From: an uncultured Candidatus Melainabacteria bacterium
Lineage (GTDB): Bacteria > Cyanobacteriota > Vampirovibrionia > Gastranaerophilales > Gastranaerophilaceae
Length of the DNA: 49,716 nt
Direction: 5' to 3'
Assembly (NCBI GenBank): GCA_934747325.1
Contig: CAKVGW010000005.1
Location: 1 to 49,716 of the forward strand
Shown here: positions 15,061-23,874 of the stretch, one piece after another
Position numbering within the stretch: position 1 is the first letter of the stretch
Layout of the letters: every line of letters begins with the position of its first letter
The notes under the pieces: generated by a model
Told to the model about the DNA's origin: nothing
Databases searched by the model: none
Seen by the model: only the letters and a program-made list of their open reading frames with translations
Translations under genes and position numbers: made by a program

Positions 15061-15091
15061 TTGATTGTAAAATTAAATTAGACGTTATAAT
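15061..15091 (+). promoter_or_regulatory. Candidate promoter for the small coiled-coil gene
   Basis: A consensus TATAAT at 15086-15091 lies 21 bases before the start codon, with TTGATT at 15061-15066 (19-base spacing) as a weak -35. Confidence 0.5.
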
Positions 15092-15112
15092 CTAAATATA
15101 AAGAGGTCTTTT

Positions 15113-15346
15113 GTGAATAAAAATCAATTAAAAAAACAAATTCAACTGAAAGAATTGCAAATAAAAAAGTTACATTTACACCAATCATCTTCTGATATTT
15201 GTAATCAGCTTTATAATACTTTAATTTTAGAAAAAGCGATATTAAAAAAAGAATTAGAAGAACTTGAAAAAAATCCGATAGCAGAAAAATTTAAGAAAAT
15301 TTTTTCTAAAAAAGAAAAATTGATTTGTGATTATTTTAAAGGGTAA
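15113..15346 (+). CDS. Small coiled-coil hypothetical protein
   Basis: A 77-residue, Lys/Glu/Leu-rich protein that begins with GTG. AGAGG lies six bases upstream and a TATAAT box a little further up, which supports expression. The sequence (LKKQIQLKELQIKKLHLHQ, then LEKAILKKELEELEK) predicts two amphipathic helices joined by a short Cys-containing loop. Two cysteines are present (ICNQ and LICDYF). There is no signal peptide or known motif. It lies about 155 bases before a radical SAM gene on the same strand, but whether they work together is not shown. Confidence 0.55.
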   Translation: MNKNQLKKQIQLKELQIKKLHLHQSSSDICNQLYNTLILEKAILKKELEELEKNPIAEKFKKIFSKKEKLICDYFKG

Positions 15347-15500
15347 ATTGAATAAATTTTTCTTTGTACTATTGTGCAAGATAAAATTATTATAATTTGT
15401 AAAAATTTAAATTAATCTTTAACAAAAATACCCCACCTTGATAATTCTTTTTTGAGTTTGCTCGTCCTAACATGTTTTAGTCGAGTTTGAAGGAGGATTC

Positions 15501-16346
15501 ATGAGCAATAGTATTTACGCTGCGCCGATTTATAAGTTAAAAGAATTAAATAATCTTTTTATAGAATTGACCGAAAAAAATTGCAACCAAAGATGTGCAC
15601 AATGTTATATTAATTTTCCGATTAGCAGAAATACAAAAGACTTTATTTCTTTTGAAAAAATTAAAGAAGCTTTGAATGATACAAGACACGAAAATGTTTA
15701 TTGTATCTATCTTACGGGTGCAGAACCGATGACTCATCCTGATTTTAATTCCATTTTAAGATTATGTTTAAAAAGGTGTAACGTTTGTATTTGTACAAAT
15801 GGAAGTTTTCTTAATGAAAAGAAAATAAGATTTTTGAAAAAAGTTGAAGATGAGGGTTTGGTGAATAAAACAGAAAATCAAATCTTTTTTAAACTTTCGT
15901 TAGCGCATTTTAATGAACTTGAAAGTGACAAAGTACGTTATAGAGGCAATTTTAGACAAACGATTTTTGCTCTTAAAACTCTAAGCAGATATAATTTTAA
16001 TTCAGTTTTATCAATCCAAAATTTTTATAATTTAGATAAAAAAGAAATTGTGAATGAGTTTAGCAGAATTTTTGCAGAGCAAGAAATTCAAAATACGGAT
16101 ATACAAATAAATTTATCTTATCCGAATTTTGATGATGAAAATTTTGCAAAACCTGCACAGAAAACCGATTGCATGACTGGTAGAATCCTTACACAAAAGG
16201 GGGTTTATGCATGTCCGTTTTTAGCGAATGATTACAGAGGACGAGTCGGCAGCTCTTTTGCAGATTATTCAAAATCATTCACCGCTGAAACAGATTTTTG
16301 TGCGACATGCTCGAAGAATGATGGATGCATGTTTTCGATAGGTTAA
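15501..16346 (+). CDS. Radical SAM protein with SPASM-like C-terminal cysteines
   Basis: A 281-residue radical SAM enzyme. The CX3CX2C cluster motif NCNQRCAQC (C28, C32, C35) would bind the [4Fe-4S] cluster that cleaves S-adenosylmethionine. YLTGAEPMTHPDF is the GGE-like SAM-binding motif. The C-terminal cysteines (DCMTGRILTQKGVYACPFL, then DFCATCSKNDGCMF) look like a short SPASM domain holding an extra cluster, as in peptide-modifying enzymes. AAGGAGG lies four bases before the ATG. No transporter or typical precursor peptide is adjacent, so the substrate is unknown. Confidence 0.8.
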   Translation: MSNSIYAAPIYKLKELNNLFIELTEKNCNQRCAQCYINFPISRNTKDFISFEKIKEALNDTRHENVYCIYLTGAEPMTHPDFNSILRLCLKRCNVCICTNGSFLNEKKIRFLKKVEDEGLVNKTENQIFFKLSLAHFNELESDKVRYRGNFRQTIFALKTLSRYNFNSVLSIQNFYNLDKKEIVNEFSRIFAEQEIQNTDIQINLSYPNFDDENFAKPAQKTDCMTGRILTQKGVYACPFLANDYRGRVGSSFADYSKSFTAETDFCATCSKNDGCMFSIG

Positions 16347-16655
16347 GAAGGTTGATGTTGGGCTGAAAGCCCAACCTACTACAGTATTATATTAAAACAA
16401 TTTTCCATTTTCCACTTTCAATTTTCCATTCAAATAAACAATCTGTAAGAAGTTTAAAATCCGCGAAATCTTATATATAATCCTTATATAATCGCCCTTT
16501 CAAAACTTTACAATTAAAAGAGGTCAAAAGTTGGTTAACATTTGTAACATTATTCCGCTGAATTAATACTAAAGAGTTACTTTTCTGCTAAGATTATGTT
16601 ATAAATAATAATGTAAAAATATATATTCAAACACGAGAAATGAACGGAGGCAAAA
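16347..16655. other. Intergenic region with palindromic repeat and AT-rich leader of the branching-enzyme gene
   Basis: After the radical SAM stop comes GTTGGGCTGAAAGCCCAAC plus CTACT (16357-16380), a near copy of the repeat at 3796. The rest is AT-rich with several -10-like boxes (for example TTATAAAT near 16600) upstream of a CGGAGG ribosome site. I see no gene in it. Confidence 0.5.
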
Positions 16656-18377
16656 ATGTCAGTAGGACAATTCGTATTTATGTTGCACAGCCACCTGCCT
16701 TATTACAGAAAAGCAGGAATGTGGCCATTCGGTGAAGAAAATCTTTACGAATGTATGGCAGAAACTTATGTACCTCTATTGAACGCTATTTCAGAATTAT
16801 ATGATGAAGGTATAAAGGCAAAATTAACAGTTGGTATTACACCAATTCTTGCAGAACAGTTAAATGATGAACATTTACAAAATGGTTTTGTTGAGTACAT
16901 TGATTCTAGAATTAAAGCGGTATCTAAGGATTTGGAAAGATATCCTGATCCTAAGGTTGCTCATTCTCAGCATTTGAAATATTTGGCAAAATATTATTTT
17001 GATTTGTGGAACAAATTAAGAGATGATTTTGTTAATAAATATGAAAAGAATTTGATTAAATATTTCAAGAAATATCAAGACCTTGGTTGTATAGAAATCA
17101 CAACATCAGGTGCAACTCATGGTTTCTCACCACTTCTTGCAACTGATAGTAACTTGAATGCACAATTCAAAGTTGGTCAAGATACAACAAAAAGATTGTT
17201 CGGCAAAAAAGCAATGGGCGCTTGGTTGCCTGAATGTGCTTACCGTCAAGGTTATGAATACGTTGGAAAAGACGGCAAAAAACATTGGCGTCCTGCTATT
17301 GAAGTTACACTTCAAAACAATGATATTCACTATTTCTTCACAGAATCTCACGTAATTGAAGGTGGTAATTCAATCGGTAACAGACGTGTAATCGGTATGT
17401 ACGGTAATATTGAATACATTCCGCTTCCTGAAAGACCTGCAACAGGTTATGACACATATTCAGCATATTGGTTACCTGATGCACAAGTTGCAGTAATGGG
17501 ACGTAACGACAGAGCAGGCTATCAAGTATGGTCAGCTGCAGATGGTTACCCTGGTGATGGTTGCTTTAGAGAATTCCACAAGAAGGATGATAAATCTGGC
17601 ATGCACTACTGGAGAATCACTTCACCTACAACAGATTTAGGTGACAAGATGTTATATGATCCTGTTCTTGCTATGAACAAGATTAACGAAAACTCAGACC
17701 ACTATACAACATTGATTTATCACTTATTGAACGATTACAAACTGGCTCACGACGGTAAAGAAGGCTTGGTAATGGTTTCATTCGATACAGAATTGTTCGG
17801 TCACTGGTGGTTTGAAGGTGTTGAATTCATTAAGCAAGTTATTAAGAAGTTCAATGATTACCTTCCTGAAGTTGAAAGACTTACTGCTGGTGAATATGTA
17901 ACTAAGTATCCGCCAAAAGAAGCTATCCAAATTCCTGAAAGTTCTTGGGGACAAGGTGGTCACTTCTATGTATGGATGAATCACTTAACTGAATGGATGT
18001 GGCCAATTATTCACTCTTGTGAAAAGAGAATTAATGCAATAGTTGATGCTCATTCTGAAATTCCTGAGGACAAGTTGATGTTAAGAGCGTTGAATCAATT
18101 AGCTAGAGAAAATTTATTGCTTCAAAGTTCAGATTGGCCGTTCTTGATTACAACATGGCAGGCTAAAGATTATGCAACTGATAGATTTAATGAACATGTT
18201 GACAGATTTAGCTTAATTGCTGATATGATTGAAAGCGGAAATATTGATGAAGCTAAGTTGAAAGAAATTGAAGATATTGATAATTGCTTCCCTGAAATTG
18301 ATTATAGGGTTTATCAATCAATTACGGAAGGAACAATTCCTCAACAAGAAAAGAAACTTGCTCCGTTGTATAAATAA
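16656..18377 (+). CDS. GH57 family 1,4-alpha-glucan (glycogen) branching enzyme
   Basis: A 573-residue GH57 enzyme that makes alpha-1,6 branches in glycogen. The family start FVFMLHSHLPYYRKAGMWPF carries the substrate-binding His pair. The likely nucleophile is E193 in GAWLPECAYR and the likely acid/base is D377 in MVSFDTELFGHWWFEG, both at the positions known for GH57 branching enzymes. The C-terminal helical region with WPFLITTWQAKDYATDR also fits. CGGAGG lies six bases before the ATG, and a strong terminator follows, so it is probably a single-gene transcript. Glycogen storage through GH57 fits a cyanobacterial relative. Confidence 0.9.
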   Translation: MSVGQFVFMLHSHLPYYRKAGMWPFGEENLYECMAETYVPLLNAISELYDEGIKAKLTVGITPILAEQLNDEHLQNGFVEYIDSRIKAVSKDLERYPDPKVAHSQHLKYLAKYYFDLWNKLRDDFVNKYEKNLIKYFKKYQDLGCIEITTSGATHGFSPLLATDSNLNAQFKVGQDTTKRLFGKKAMGAWLPECAYRQGYEYVGKDGKKHWRPAIEVTLQNNDIHYFFTESHVIEGGNSIGNRRVIGMYGNIEYIPLPERPATGYDTYSAYWLPDAQVAVMGRNDRAGYQVWSAADGYPGDGCFREFHKKDDKSGMHYWRITSPTTDLGDKMLYDPVLAMNKINENSDHYTTLIYHLLNDYKLAHDGKEGLVMVSFDTELFGHWWFEGVEFIKQVIKKFNDYLPEVERLTAGEYVTKYPPKEAIQIPESSWGQGGHFYVWMNHLTEWMWPIIHSCEKRINAIVDAHSEIPEDKLMLRALNQLARENLLLQSSDWPFLITTWQAKDYATDRFNEHVDRFSLIADMIESGNIDEAKLKEIEDIDNCFPEIDYRVYQSITEGTIPQQEKKLAPLYK

Positions 18378-18390
18378 TTTGAGAGTTGCA

Positions 18391-18427
18391 AAAAACGGTC
18401 TTGTAAAATTTTTACAAGACCGTTTTT
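18391..18427 (+). terminator. Rho-independent terminator after the GH57 gene
   Basis: Perfect 17-base arms (18391-18407 and 18411-18427, core ACGGTCTTGTAAA), a three-base loop and a closing run of five Ts. Confidence 0.92.
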
Positions 18428-18497
18428 ATATATGGCAGTTTTAGGATAGATTCTTAACCTACCGCAAAATGATTATTCATTTTTTTATTCAATAAAT

Positions 18498-18560
18498 ACC
18501 CACCCGCATCTGTAAGGCTCGGCGAAGCCTCGCCAACATCTGCGACCTCCCTGACAAGGG
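18498..18560 (-). repeat. Copy of the AGGGAGGTCGCA...GATGCGGGTGGGT repeat
   Basis: Read on the minus strand, 18552-18498 begins AGGGAGGTCGCAGATGTT, has a small hairpin (GGCGAGGCTTCGCCGAGCC), and ends TTACAGATGCGGGTGGGT. It aligns over its whole length with 12289-12343 with few changes. The rest of the gap from 18378 to 18733 holds the terminator and AT-rich promoter sequence. Confidence 0.75.
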
Positions 18561-18733
18561 CGGTTTTTGCAAAATATGTTCATTTTAGATTGTTTCATTA
18601 GGTTACTTTGTTTTTGTAAGTATTCATCTTATCCTTGTTTTTGTCGCAATGCGAGGAAATAACCAAGATTTGTTAAGTAATGATTTTATTTTTTCTTCAT
18701 CCATGATATAATCTATTTAGCTAGAGGGGGAAT

Positions 18734-19681
18734 ATGAGAACAATTAATTACGAAGTTAAAAAATCCATAAGAGGTGCGTTTGGCGAAGAACTTGCTTTCT
18801 TGGGTGAACAAAATCAAGATATAGTTGCATTAGATGCTGATTTATCAGGTTCTACACAAACTTCTATTTTCGCCAAGAAGTTTCCTGAAAGATTTTTTGA
18901 TGTAGGTATTGCAGAACAAGATTTGATGACAACGGCTTTAGGATTGTCATTAGAAGGTAAAATCCCGTTTGCGGCAACATTTGCTGTGTTTGCAACCGGT
19001 CGTGCTTATGACCAAATCAGAAATTCGATTTGTTATCAAAAAGGCAACGTTAAAGTTATTGGTGCGCACGGAGGAATTACTGTCGGAGAAGACGGCGCAA
19101 GCCATCAGGCGTTAGAAGATATTTCTCTTATGAGAGGGCTTCCTAATATGACAGTTATTGTTCCTGGGGATTATAATCAAACTCGTCAGGCTGTTAAATA
19201 TGCTGCGGAGCATAATGGTCCTGTTTACATAAGACTTTCCAGAATGAATGTTCCTGAAATCTATGATGAAAATTATACTTTGGACATTAATAAAGCCGTA
19301 ACTTTAAAAGAAGGCAAAGACGTAAGTATATTTGTAACAGGCGATTTGCTTGCTGAAGTAATTAAGGCTAATGAAATTTTAGAAAGCAAAGGAATTGATG
19401 CAGAAATTGTTAATATACCCGTTATTAAACCTTTAGATTGTGGAACTATAATAAATAGTGTTAATAAAACAGGTTTGGCCGTGACTGTTGAAAATCATTC
19501 CGTGATTGGCGGTTTAGGCTCAGCAGTATGTGAAACTTTATCAGAAAACGCACCGCATAGAGTTCTTAGAATAGGTATTAATGATACATTTGGTCAAAGC
19601 GGGACTCCAAATGAGTTGTTAAAGCACTATGGATTAGATGCAGAAAGTATAGCTAATAAAATTATTGAGTTGAAAAAATGA
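18734..19681 (+). CDS. Transketolase, C-terminal subunit (split type)
   Basis: A 315-residue protein equal to the pyrimidine-binding and C-terminal domains of transketolase. DVGIAEQDLMTTALGLSLEG holds the conserved Glu that activates thiamine diphosphate, and GASHQALEDISLMRGLPNM is the usual middle motif. The N-terminal diphosphate-binding half, which usually sits just upstream in split transketolases, is absent: the preceding gene is GH57 and a terminator lies between. The partner must be elsewhere. GAGGGGG precedes the ATG. The stop overlaps the ftsE start (ATGA). Confidence 0.85.
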   Translation: MRTINYEVKKSIRGAFGEELAFLGEQNQDIVALDADLSGSTQTSIFAKKFPERFFDVGIAEQDLMTTALGLSLEGKIPFAATFAVFATGRAYDQIRNSICYQKGNVKVIGAHGGITVGEDGASHQALEDISLMRGLPNMTVIVPGDYNQTRQAVKYAAEHNGPVYIRLSRMNVPEIYDENYTLDINKAVTLKEGKDVSIFVTGDLLAEVIKANEILESKGIDAEIVNIPVIKPLDCGTIINSVNKTGLAVTVENHSVIGGLGSAVCETLSENAPHRVLRIGINDTFGQSGTPNELLKHYGLDAESIANKIIELKK

Positions 19682-20355
19682 TACAATTAAGATCAGTAAC
19701 TAAAAAATATAAAAATAATTACGCGCTAAAGAACATAAATCTTGATATTTTGTCAGGAGAATTTGTATTTATAACGGGCGCATCAGGTGCGGGTAAATCT
19801 ACGCTTATAAAAATGCTTTATAAGGAAGAAACACCCACAACAGGTACAGTTTTAATCGGTGGGATTAATATTGCTAATTTACCGCCTGAAAAAGTGCCAA
19901 ATTTAAGAAGATGTATGGGGATTGTATTCCAAGATTATAAATTGCTTCAAAATCAAAGCGTTTACGATAATATTGCTTATGTAATCAGAACATTGGGTAT
20001 AAGTTCTTCTGAAATCAGAAATCGTGTAACCGGCGCGCTTAAAGTTGTAGGACTTTTAGATAAAGCTAAAGCAAAACCTTCTGAACTTTCAGGCGGTGAG
20101 CAACAACGTGTAAGCATTGCAAGAGCGCTTGTAAACGGACCACCTCTTTTGATTGCGGATGAACCTACGGGAAACTTAGACCCTAAAAATTCTTTGGAAA
20201 TCATGCAGATTTTGGAACAAATTAACCAAAGAGGTATTACTGTAATTGTATCTACGCACGATTATACGTTGGTAGATAGATTTAGGAAGAGAGTTTTAAC
20301 TCTTGAAAAAGGCGAAATAATAAGAGATATTCAGGCAGGTACTTATGGACAATAG
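19678..20355 (+). CDS. ftsE: Cell-division ABC transporter ATP-binding protein FtsE
   Basis: A 225-residue ABC ATPase with Walker A GASGAGKST, signature LSGGEQQRVSIARAL and Walker B LLIADEPTGNLD. With FtsX it activates cell-wall hydrolases at the septum rather than moving a solute. It starts inside the transketolase stop (ATGA) and its end overlaps ftsX by 11 bases, so all three should be translated from one message. Confidence 0.93.
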   Translation: MIQLRSVTKKYKNNYALKNINLDILSGEFVFITGASGAGKSTLIKMLYKEETPTTGTVLIGGINIANLPPEKVPNLRRCMGIVFQDYKLLQNQSVYDNIAYVIRTLGISSSEIRNRVTGALKVVGLLDKAKAKPSELSGGEQQRVSIARALVNGPPLLIADEPTGNLDPKNSLEIMQILEQINQRGITVIVSTHDYTLVDRFRKRVLTLEKGEIIRDIQAGTYGQ

Positions 20356-21253
20356 CAGACAAGAGTTAAAAAGACAGGTAAAAAAACATATACCGAAAGA
20401 TTGGCTTTGCGAATTAAGAATAGCTTACCGTATTGTAATGGAAGCTGTTAATGATATTAAGCGTACAGGAATTATAAATCTTGTAATCATTACTACAATG
20501 GCGGCTATTTTGACAATTTTTGGCGTTTTGTTCAGATTTACTTTATCGCTTTCAACTTTTGCGAATGAGTTGGGAAATGTTCTTGAGATATCTGTTTATT
20601 TGAAAAACGATGCATCACCTTCAATTGTTAAAGATAGAGTTAAGCAAATTGAACATGTAAAATCTGTTACTTTGAAAACAAAAGAAGAATCTTGGGAAAG
20701 TATGAAACAAGAATTGGGCTTGCATGATATTGCGAACCCGCTACCAAACACATTGAGAGTAAAAGTTGATAAACCTGACAATATAGGAACAGTATTTGCG
20801 AATATTAAACCGATTGCAGGCGTAGAAGACTTGGGATATGCAAAAGAGTTGGCAAAGAAAATGCAAATGCTTACAAATGTTGTAAACACATCTATGGTAT
20901 TTGTAATAATAATTTCTGCCGCATTAACAATCACAATTATTAATAATACAATTCAACTTGTAATTCAATCAAGAAAAGACGAAATCGAAATTATGCGTCT
21001 GATGGGGGTAAGTAATTGGTATATCAAGACTCCACTTGTTATGCAAGGAGCGTTTTATGGCTTTGTATCATCAGTAATTGCGGTACTTCCTCTAAATTGG
21101 ATTCAAGGTTTATTAATGAATGTGCATAAATTTTTCTTGATACCAAATCCTGTTTATGCACAAAATATAGTTATTATTACATTATTAATAATCGGTACAG
21201 CTTTTGGAGCAAGTGGAAGCTTGTTATCAATAAAAAAACACTTGCAAGTTTAA
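20345..21253 (+). CDS. ftsX: Cell-division protein FtsX
   Basis: A 302-residue FtsX: a cytoplasmic start, a first membrane helix (about residues 40-63), and an extracytoplasmic loop with typical wording (LEISVYLKNDAS, VKSVTLKTKEESWESMKQEL). Three more membrane helices and the FtsX-family stretch EIEIMRLMGVSNWYIKTPL follow. The loop is where FtsX touches murein hydrolases or their activators. It overlaps ftsE. Confidence 0.93.
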   Translation: MDNSRQELKRQVKKHIPKDWLCELRIAYRIVMEAVNDIKRTGIINLVIITTMAAILTIFGVLFRFTLSLSTFANELGNVLEISVYLKNDASPSIVKDRVKQIEHVKSVTLKTKEESWESMKQELGLHDIANPLPNTLRVKVDKPDNIGTVFANIKPIAGVEDLGYAKELAKKMQMLTNVVNTSMVFVIIISAALTITIINNTIQLVIQSRKDEIEIMRLMGVSNWYIKTPLVMQGAFYGFVSSVIAVLPLNWIQGLLMNVHKFFLIPNPVYAQNIVIITLLIIGTAFGASGSLLSIKKHLQV

Positions 21254-21263
21254 GGTGATAAAT

Positions 21264-22061
21264 ATGGATAAAACGATAGAATTAGTAAATGGTGTAAAAG
21301 ACATACAAGCAATGCCAAGCGTAATTGTTAAGGCATTAAATGTTATGAAAAAGCCAACTGCGAGTATGAAAGAATTGGGCGATATTGTTATGTTTGACCA
21401 ATCTTTGACAATTAAAATATTGGCATTAGTAAATTCCGCTTACTATGGTTTTTCTCAACAAATCAGCTCTATTAATATTGCTTTATCACTACTTGGTATG
21501 GTAAAAGTGAAAAACATTATTGTGGCTGTTGCGATGAAACCTATGATGTCTAACCAAGGTGATAAAGAACTTTGGAAACATTCAATGAGAGTTGCAGCAG
21601 GTTGTGAATATTTGGCAAATTTAACTAAGGTTATGGACTCAGATGAGGCTTTTATTGCAGGTTTTGTTCATGACGTTGGTAAAATGGTTTTACAAATGAC
21701 AAATGAAAAGCTTTATTCAAAAGTTTTAAATACTGTAGAAATGGGAACTGATATATTGGACGCTGAGCGCAAATATTTTGATAGTGATCACGTAAAAACA
21801 GGTTCTTTATTGGCAAAAAGATGGCAATTACCAATTTTATTGGCTAATATTATTTCCTATCACCATGCGCCATCATTATCATCAATCCCTGTTCCTTGCA
21901 ACTTGGTTTGCTTTATTGATAAATTGGTTCAAGAAAACTATGATCCAAATACTATTGATAAAGACTTTGTAAAAACATTGGGCATAGATTTTGAAGACCT
22001 TAACGATTTAAGAGATGTAATCTTACAAAAAGCTGAATTGCTTATTTCAGAATTGTCATAG
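21264..22061 (+). CDS. HDOD domain protein
   Basis: A 265-residue single-domain HDOD protein, a signalling relative of HD phosphohydrolases. Visible features are MPSVIVKALNVMKKP, the central ILALVNSAYYGFSQQISSI, and FIAGFVHDVGKMVL, which keeps an HD pair. GTG 21255 is possible, but ATG 21264 has AAGGTG at a better distance. It lies just after ftsX and before a degenerate receiver/GGDEF protein, so a local signalling role is likely. Confidence 0.85.
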   Translation: MDKTIELVNGVKDIQAMPSVIVKALNVMKKPTASMKELGDIVMFDQSLTIKILALVNSAYYGFSQQISSINIALSLLGMVKVKNIIVAVAMKPMMSNQGDKELWKHSMRVAAGCEYLANLTKVMDSDEAFIAGFVHDVGKMVLQMTNEKLYSKVLNTVEMGTDILDAERKYFDSDHVKTGSLLAKRWQLPILLANIISYHHAPSLSSIPVPCNLVCFIDKLVQENYDPNTIDKDFVKTLGIDFEDLNDLRDVILQKAELLISELS

Positions 22062-22089
22062 AGGTAATATAAGGAACAGTAAAAAGGAA

Positions 22090-23277
22090 ATGCAAAGCAG
22101 AATTGTACTTATTTCTGATGATATTGATTTTTTTGAATATGTATATTCAAAACTAAATCTTAGAAAAAGTGACGAACTGTTTAAATTTTCATTTGATGAG
22201 ATTCCTAATAAAATTCATCTTTTGTCGACATCAGTATTGATTATCAACAGTGAAAATGCATCGCAAAAAACATTAGAATTATTAAGACTAACAAAAAATA
22301 TTCCTGCGATAGTTTTTGCATTTAATGAGAATGAAAATTTACGCTTACAGGTTTATACGTTGGGTGCATTAGCATTTTTAACTCCATTTAATTCTGAAGA
22401 AGAATTTTGGGCAATAACTGCAAATGCTTTGAACATCGCATCTATGCAAATGAAATATTTGCAATATAGAGAAATGTTGGTTAAAAATAATCTAATACTT
22501 AAGAATAATGAAGTATTTACTGATTACGCATCAATTTTGGATAAAGAATTGGAAACTATTAATTCAACAGGAAGAAAAGCGGTATTGGTTGCAATTTCGC
22601 CTAACGATAAATCAAAATTTTTGTTGCAGGCAAATCAAATAGAAACTATTATTTTGAATAATATCAGAAAAAATGATATTTTAATGAATTATGCAACGAA
22701 CAAATATTTTCTTTTACTTTGGGATACGGATATAGATTCTGCTAAAAAACTTTGGGAAAAAATTAAATCATCTATTCCTGAAAAAATATATGCCGGTTTT
22801 GCAAATACTATTGGAAAAGTGCGTCAACAATTGATTAATGAGGTTCTAAACAGATTGCATGAAGCGATTAATTTTAGTAGGAATGCTACAGATGAAGAAA
22901 CTAAAGAAAAAGAAGTAACAAATTTTAAAATGTATCGCCAAGAGTACAATAAGAAATTTGATAATACGATTAGTCCTGTTTTGTATATGACACAACAAAA
23001 ATTTAATGATAAACTTTTTGGGATGAATATAGAACAAGAAGTTGTTGGCGGACATGGGTATTTGAAAATTACGGGTAGAAATGCAGGTGCAACTCTTACA
23101 ATAACAAGTGCAGGGTTTACTAAAATTAATATTGATATAACTTATCAATCTGCAAAAAATATTCCGCCAAAAAGAATTTCACTTGACCCGAAAGAGTTTG
23201 AAACAGGATTTTTAGAGGATTTATTGGAACATTTTATAGAAGAATTTAGGAAGGAGATTAATGATGACAATACTTAA
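22090..23277 (+). CDS. Degenerate receiver plus degenerate GGDEF-like protein with unknown C-terminal domain
   Basis: A 395-residue protein. Residues 1 to about 115 fold like a response-regulator receiver (RIVLISDDIDFFEY, then VLIINSENA where the phospho-Asp should be, then LGALAFLTPF). Residues about 160-265 look like a GGDEF domain, with MNYATNKYFLLLWDTDID replacing the R-x-GGDEF-x-x motif and a later YAGFA strand. Neither active site remains, so it probably senses or scaffolds rather than making c-di-GMP. The C-terminal about 90 residues (GYLKITGRNAGATLTITSAG) are unfamiliar. Its end overlaps the isochorismatase-family gene by 17 bases. Confidence 0.6.
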   Translation: MQSRIVLISDDIDFFEYVYSKLNLRKSDELFKFSFDEIPNKIHLLSTSVLIINSENASQKTLELLRLTKNIPAIVFAFNENENLRLQVYTLGALAFLTPFNSEEEFWAITANALNIASMQMKYLQYREMLVKNNLILKNNEVFTDYASILDKELETINSTGRKAVLVAISPNDKSKFLLQANQIETIILNNIRKNDILMNYATNKYFLLLWDTDIDSAKKLWEKIKSSIPEKIYAGFANTIGKVRQQLINEVLNRLHEAINFSRNATDEETKEKEVTNFKMYRQEYNKKFDNTISPVLYMTQQKFNDKLFGMNIEQEVVGGHGYLKITGRNAGATLTITSAGFTKINIDITYQSAKNIPPKRISLDPKEFETGFLEDLLEHFIEEFRKEINDDNT

Positions 23278-23812
23278 TATAGAAGATAGCATAGTAATGA
23301 TTATTGATGTACAAGAAAAACTTTTGAATGCAGTTTTTAATAAAACATCATTAGAAAAGAAAGCGGTGACAATTGCTAATTCTGCAAAAATCTTAGGAAT
23401 TCCTGTAATTGTTACTGAACAATACCCAAAAGGATTGGGTGCAACTGTAGAAAGCTTGAAAGAGGCTTTACCTGAAAATGCACAGTATTTTGAAAAAACC
23501 GCATTTTCAGCTTTAGAAAATAAAGAAGTTTTAGAAGCATTGAAAAATTCAGGTAAAAAACAAGTTGTTATATTTGGTATTGAAACACATATTTGTGTAA
23601 GCCAAACAACAAACGCGTTGATTCAAGAGGGGTTTGAAGTTTCTGTAATCAGAGATGCTTGCGGAAGTCGTTCAGAATTGGAATACTCTGCAGGTTTAGG
23701 CAGAATGAAAGATAACGGCGCACATGTTTTGACAACAGAAATTGCTTTGTTTGAATGGTTAAAAGGTGCAAAACATCCAAACTTCAAAGAAGTTCAAACG
23801 TTGATTAAATAA
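23261..23812 (+). CDS. Isochorismatase-family cysteine hydrolase
   Basis: A 183-residue hydrolase with the family triad: D16 (IVMIIDVQEK), K79 (YFEKTAFSAL) and C112 (GIETHICVSQT), where the cis-peptide before the Cys region is also typical. Its length and the FGIETHICV wording fit the YcaC/nicotinamidase-related group, but the substrate is unknown. AAGGAG precedes two adjacent ATG codons (23261 and 23264). Either could be used. Confidence 0.85.
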   Translation: MMTILNIEDSIVMIIDVQEKLLNAVFNKTSLEKKAVTIANSAKILGIPVIVTEQYPKGLGATVESLKEALPENAQYFEKTAFSALENKEVLEALKNSGKKQVVIFGIETHICVSQTTNALIQEGFEVSVIRDACGSRSELEYSAGLGRMKDNGAHVLTTEIALFEWLKGAKHPNFKEVQTLIK

Positions 23813-23826
23813 TGAATTATTTTAAA

Positions 23827-23848
23827 GATTGGGCATACTTGCCCAATC
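23827..23848 (+). other. Intercistronic hairpin between isochorismatase-like and amidohydrolase genes
   Basis: GATTGGGCATACTTGCCCAATC forms a perfect nine-base stem with a four-base loop, between the stop at 23812 and the ribosome site at about 23862. No T run follows, so it is more likely an mRNA-processing or stability element than a terminator. Confidence 0.5.
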
Positions 23849-23874
23849 TATTTATCAGAGCGAAGGAATTAATT

